Origin: Candidatus Cybelea septentrionalis
GTDB taxonomy: Bacteria > Vulcanimicrobiota > Vulcanimicrobiia > Vulcanimicrobiales > Vulcanimicrobiaceae
Direction of reading: 5' to 3'
DNA length: 64,000 bases
Assembly: GCA_003158175.1 (NCBI GenBank)
Contig: PMHJ01000031.1
Location: forward strand, 54,073-118,072
The position numbers and the translations under genes were made by a program. Positions 62,139-64,000 of the stretch are shown here, piece after piece. Within the stretch, counting starts at the first letter, position 1. Each line of letters starts with the position of its first letter. The notes beneath the pieces were generated by a model. The model worked only from the letters and a program-made list of their open reading frames with translations, had not been told where the DNA came from and did not search any database.

Positions 62139-63278
62139 ATGAAGCGACGTGCGTTCGCGGTAATGTTTTGCACCGCGATGGCCTTCACGTTGGCCGGCGC
62201 GCGCGCCGGCGAGCCGCAGCTATTGTACGTCAACTTTCCAAGCAAAGCTCTCTCGACGTTTCTCAACCAGCCGGTCCAAATTGCGGCGACCGTTCTCCTT
62301 CCCGACTCCTATTACAAGGAGCCGGAGCGGCGGTATCCGGTGGTCTACGTTATATCGGCATTCGACGATTTCTACGAAATCGACGTGTGGAGACAGCTAG
62401 CTTGGCAAAAACCTATGAGGGCGCTGGGCTCCGAGTTCCTGATTGTTTTCCTGCGCGGAATGATCGAGTTCGACGGAGAGGCGATCCACGATCAATATGC
62501 CGACTCGGCCAACGACGGACCCTGGGGCACGGCACTTACGAGCGAGTTCCTTCCGGCAACGGATGCGCATTTTCGGACCCTCGGTGCCGGCGGCCGTTTT
62601 CTGTTCGGGCATTCATCGGGCGGGTGGTCGGCGCTATGGCTCCAAGTGAACTATCCCGATGCGTTCAACGGCGCATGGGTAGTCTCGCCGGACGCGGTCG
62701 ATTTCCACGATTTCTACGGGCCCGATCTGACGAAGCCGTCGGCGAACTTCTACCAAGACGCTGCGGGGAACGCGTACGGCGAGTGTCGCGAACACGGGCA
62801 CGATACTTCGACGATGCGCGAGTTCGTGCTTAGCCCAAGCGGGTGCGACGTGTCGCCGCGCACGCCGACCCGCGAAACGCCGTGGGCGAAGCGGCAAATA
62901 GACACGTACGATATCGTCTACAGCCCGCGGTGTACCGACGGATCGCCGGCCCAACTCTTCAATCGAGCGACCGGCGCCATCGACCCGGCGGTCGCAACGT
63001 ATTGGGAAGAGCATTATGATATCACGAGGATTCTGCAAGAGCGTTGGAGCACGTTGGGCCCGCTGTTGCAGGGGAAGCTTCACGTGTTCGTCGGCGCACA
63101 AGACACGTTCCATATCAACGATTCGGTCGTGCTAATGCAGGACGCCCTGCACAAACTCGGCAGCGACGCCGAGATCCAGATCGTGCCGGGCGACGATCAC
63201 TGGCAGATTCTCGACTGGCACGGCGGGTTGATCGGCTACGCTCTAGCCGAAATGCTGCAACGCCTCACGCCGAAGTAA
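62139..63278 (+). CDS. Secreted esterase-family alpha/beta hydrolase
   Basis: A 379-residue protein with a signal peptide (about residues 5-23, ending AGARA). Sequence after it matches esterase D-type hydrolases (PF00756): ATVLLPDSYYKEPERRYPVVYVISAF, nucleophile Ser in FLFGHSSGGWSALW, and a late His in PGDDHWQILDW as the likely catalytic His; Asp in VGAQDTFHIND is the candidate acid. Three Cys in the insert (about 225-270) may form a disulfide. Substrate unknown. It follows the slipin on the same strand. Confidence 0.85.
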   Translation: MKRRAFAVMFCTAMAFTLAGARAGEPQLLYVNFPSKALSTFLNQPVQIAATVLLPDSYYKEPERRYPVVYVISAFDDFYEIDVWRQLAWQKPMRALGSEFLIVFLRGMIEFDGEAIHDQYADSANDGPWGTALTSEFLPATDAHFRTLGAGGRFLFGHSSGGWSALWLQVNYPDAFNGAWVVSPDAVDFHDFYGPDLTKPSANFYQDAAGNAYGECREHGHDTSTMREFVLSPSGCDVSPRTPTRETPWAKRQIDTYDIVYSPRCTDGSPAQLFNRATGAIDPAVATYWEEHYDITRILQERWSTLGPLLQGKLHVFVGAQDTFHINDSVVLMQDALHKLGSDAEIQIVPGDDHWQILDWHGGLIGYALAEMLQRLTPK

Positions 63279-63402
63279 CCTCTGAGAGATTTGGTGACAT
63301 TGGCGGTGTGCCGGCTCGTCGAGGTCGAAGCAAAGTAGATCGACGGTGTCACCCTCCGCGCTCAAGGGATTGCTCAGGGCTGCGCAAAGATGCGCATAAG
63401 TC

Positions 63403-63930
63403 ATGCCCGTACTACCTGACATTCCTAATGTCGTGCTTATCGAAGCTGCCGATACCGACTTCAGATGGATGCTTGGTGAGGATTGCTGCCAAAATGGACT
63501 GAGCCTGCCCAAAGGCGGCGTTGACGATCCCATTGTGCTTGGGATCGTACGCGCAATAACGATGCGCCTTCATGATGCCGGAAGCCGCGCGTCGTGGCTG
63601 GTGGTGTGGAACGGAGAGGTGGTGGGCCTGTGTAGCTATCGACGACCGCCCGCTGACCGTTGCGTGGAGATCGGCTTTGGAATCGCGCCAAGCAAACGGG
63701 GCAACGGCTATGCAACCAGCGCTGTTGCCGCAATGGTGGAAGTCGCGGCGCTTGATCCATCCATCGACACGCTGACCGCCGAAACGGCCGTGCAAAATAT
63801 CGCGTCGCAGGCCGTTCTCGAACGGAACGGATTCGCTCGCGTTGGTACGCGCGTCGATGTCGAAGACGGCGAAGTCATCGGATGGGCGAGGCAGCTGCAC
63901 GAGAGGAAGCTGCACCAGAGGAAGCCCTAG
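63403..63930 (+). CDS. GNAT-family N-acetyltransferase
   Basis: A 175-residue acetyltransferase. The acetyl-CoA site is IAPSKRGNGYATSAVAAMV (RxxGxA type), preceded by GLCSYRRPP and followed by NIASQAVLERNGFARVG. This outline is that of the RimJ/RimL-like GNAT group. The C-terminus ends with a short Lys/Arg/His repeat (LHERKLHQRK). Substrate unknown. 63279-63402 between it and the esterase shows no gene. Confidence 0.85.
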   Translation: MPVLPDIPNVVLIEAADTDFRWMLGEDCCQNGLSLPKGGVDDPIVLGIVRAITMRLHDAGSRASWLVVWNGEVVGLCSYRRPPADRCVEIGFGIAPSKRGNGYATSAVAAMVEVAALDPSIDTLTAETAVQNIASQAVLERNGFARVGTRVDVEDGEVIGWARQLHERKLHQRKP

Positions 63931-63969
63931 CCGAAACGCTGCCACGCTTCATACCGAGGTGACCTCTCG

Positions 63970-63996
63970 GTCATCCTTCGACAAGCTCAGGATGAC
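63970..63996. repeat. Palindromic element at the window end
   Basis: Perfect arms GTCATCC and GGATGAC around TTCGACAAGCTCA, identical to the core at 49380-49406 inside pbpC. Confidence 0.9.
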
Positions 63997-64000
63997 ATCG

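Overview
The window is bacterial chromosome of high GC content. Coding is dense, with many overlapping stop/start pairs and frequent GTG and TTG starts. Lipobox signal peptides are abundant, and a penicillin-binding protein 1C (PBP1C) and an alpha-2-macroglobulin lie side by side, which points to a diderm with a busy periplasm. Actinobacteria-like (FHA-FHA-PstP-FtsW) and Firmicutes-like (topA-trmFO-hslVU) gene orders occur together, and the genome is full of the ...TTCGACARGCTCA... palindrome. My inference is an uncultured, probably aerobic heterotroph of the Eremiobacterota (WPS-2) type. No 16S gene is present to prove it. I saw no tRNA, rRNA, CRISPR array, transposase or prophage.

Layout. 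1-6.6 kb: a truncated STAND/TPR regulator, a sedolisin protease, a PAP2 acid phosphatase, a split chromate transporter, and two divergent HIT-fold paralogues. 6.6-10.2 kb: a YhaO/YhaN-like SbcD/SbcC pair. 10.3-27.3 kb: an accessory, envelope-oriented stretch. It holds beta-propeller lipoproteins, two serine hydrolases of the beta-lactamase fold, a PDZ-membrane-GAF sensor with an HD protein, a SpoIIE-type phosphatase fused to an anti-sigma-like kinase domain, a multicopper oxidase, a YncE-like propeller, a PAP2-like membrane protein and two gene remnants. 27.4-43 kb: a housekeeping block with secG, two peptide-ABC ATPases, a histone-H1-like basic protein, topA-trmFO-hslV-hslU, def-fmt-rsmB, and fhaA-fhaB-pseudo-pstP-ftsW-cytochrome c. 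43-56 kb: a zinc peptidase, more propeller lipoproteins, a phospholipase-C-like phosphoesterase, and divergent pbpC / alpha-2-macroglobulin. 56-64 kb: a fatty-acid beta-oxidation operon (acyl-CoA dehydrogenase, FadB-type fusion, thiolase), then a stomatin/slipin, an esterase and a GNAT acetyltransferase.

The most notable signal is a family of short palindromic elements (27-nt core, 7-nt arms that co-vary between copies). They lie between genes and also inside conserved protein genes without breaking the frame. Tandem arrays occur in four coding places (trmFO twice, fmt, pbpC), always with a 21-bp period (seven codons). The one intergenic array has a 22-bp period. This resembles the Rickettsia palindromic elements: selfish or structural repeats that are tolerated as translated inserts.

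Other points of interest are an inactive HIT paralogue, an inactive PstP-like protein in the cell-division cluster, a thioester-less alpha-2-macroglobulin, a slipin with two compensating frameshifts, and a trmFO with no ordinary start codon next to a 15-bp tandem duplication.
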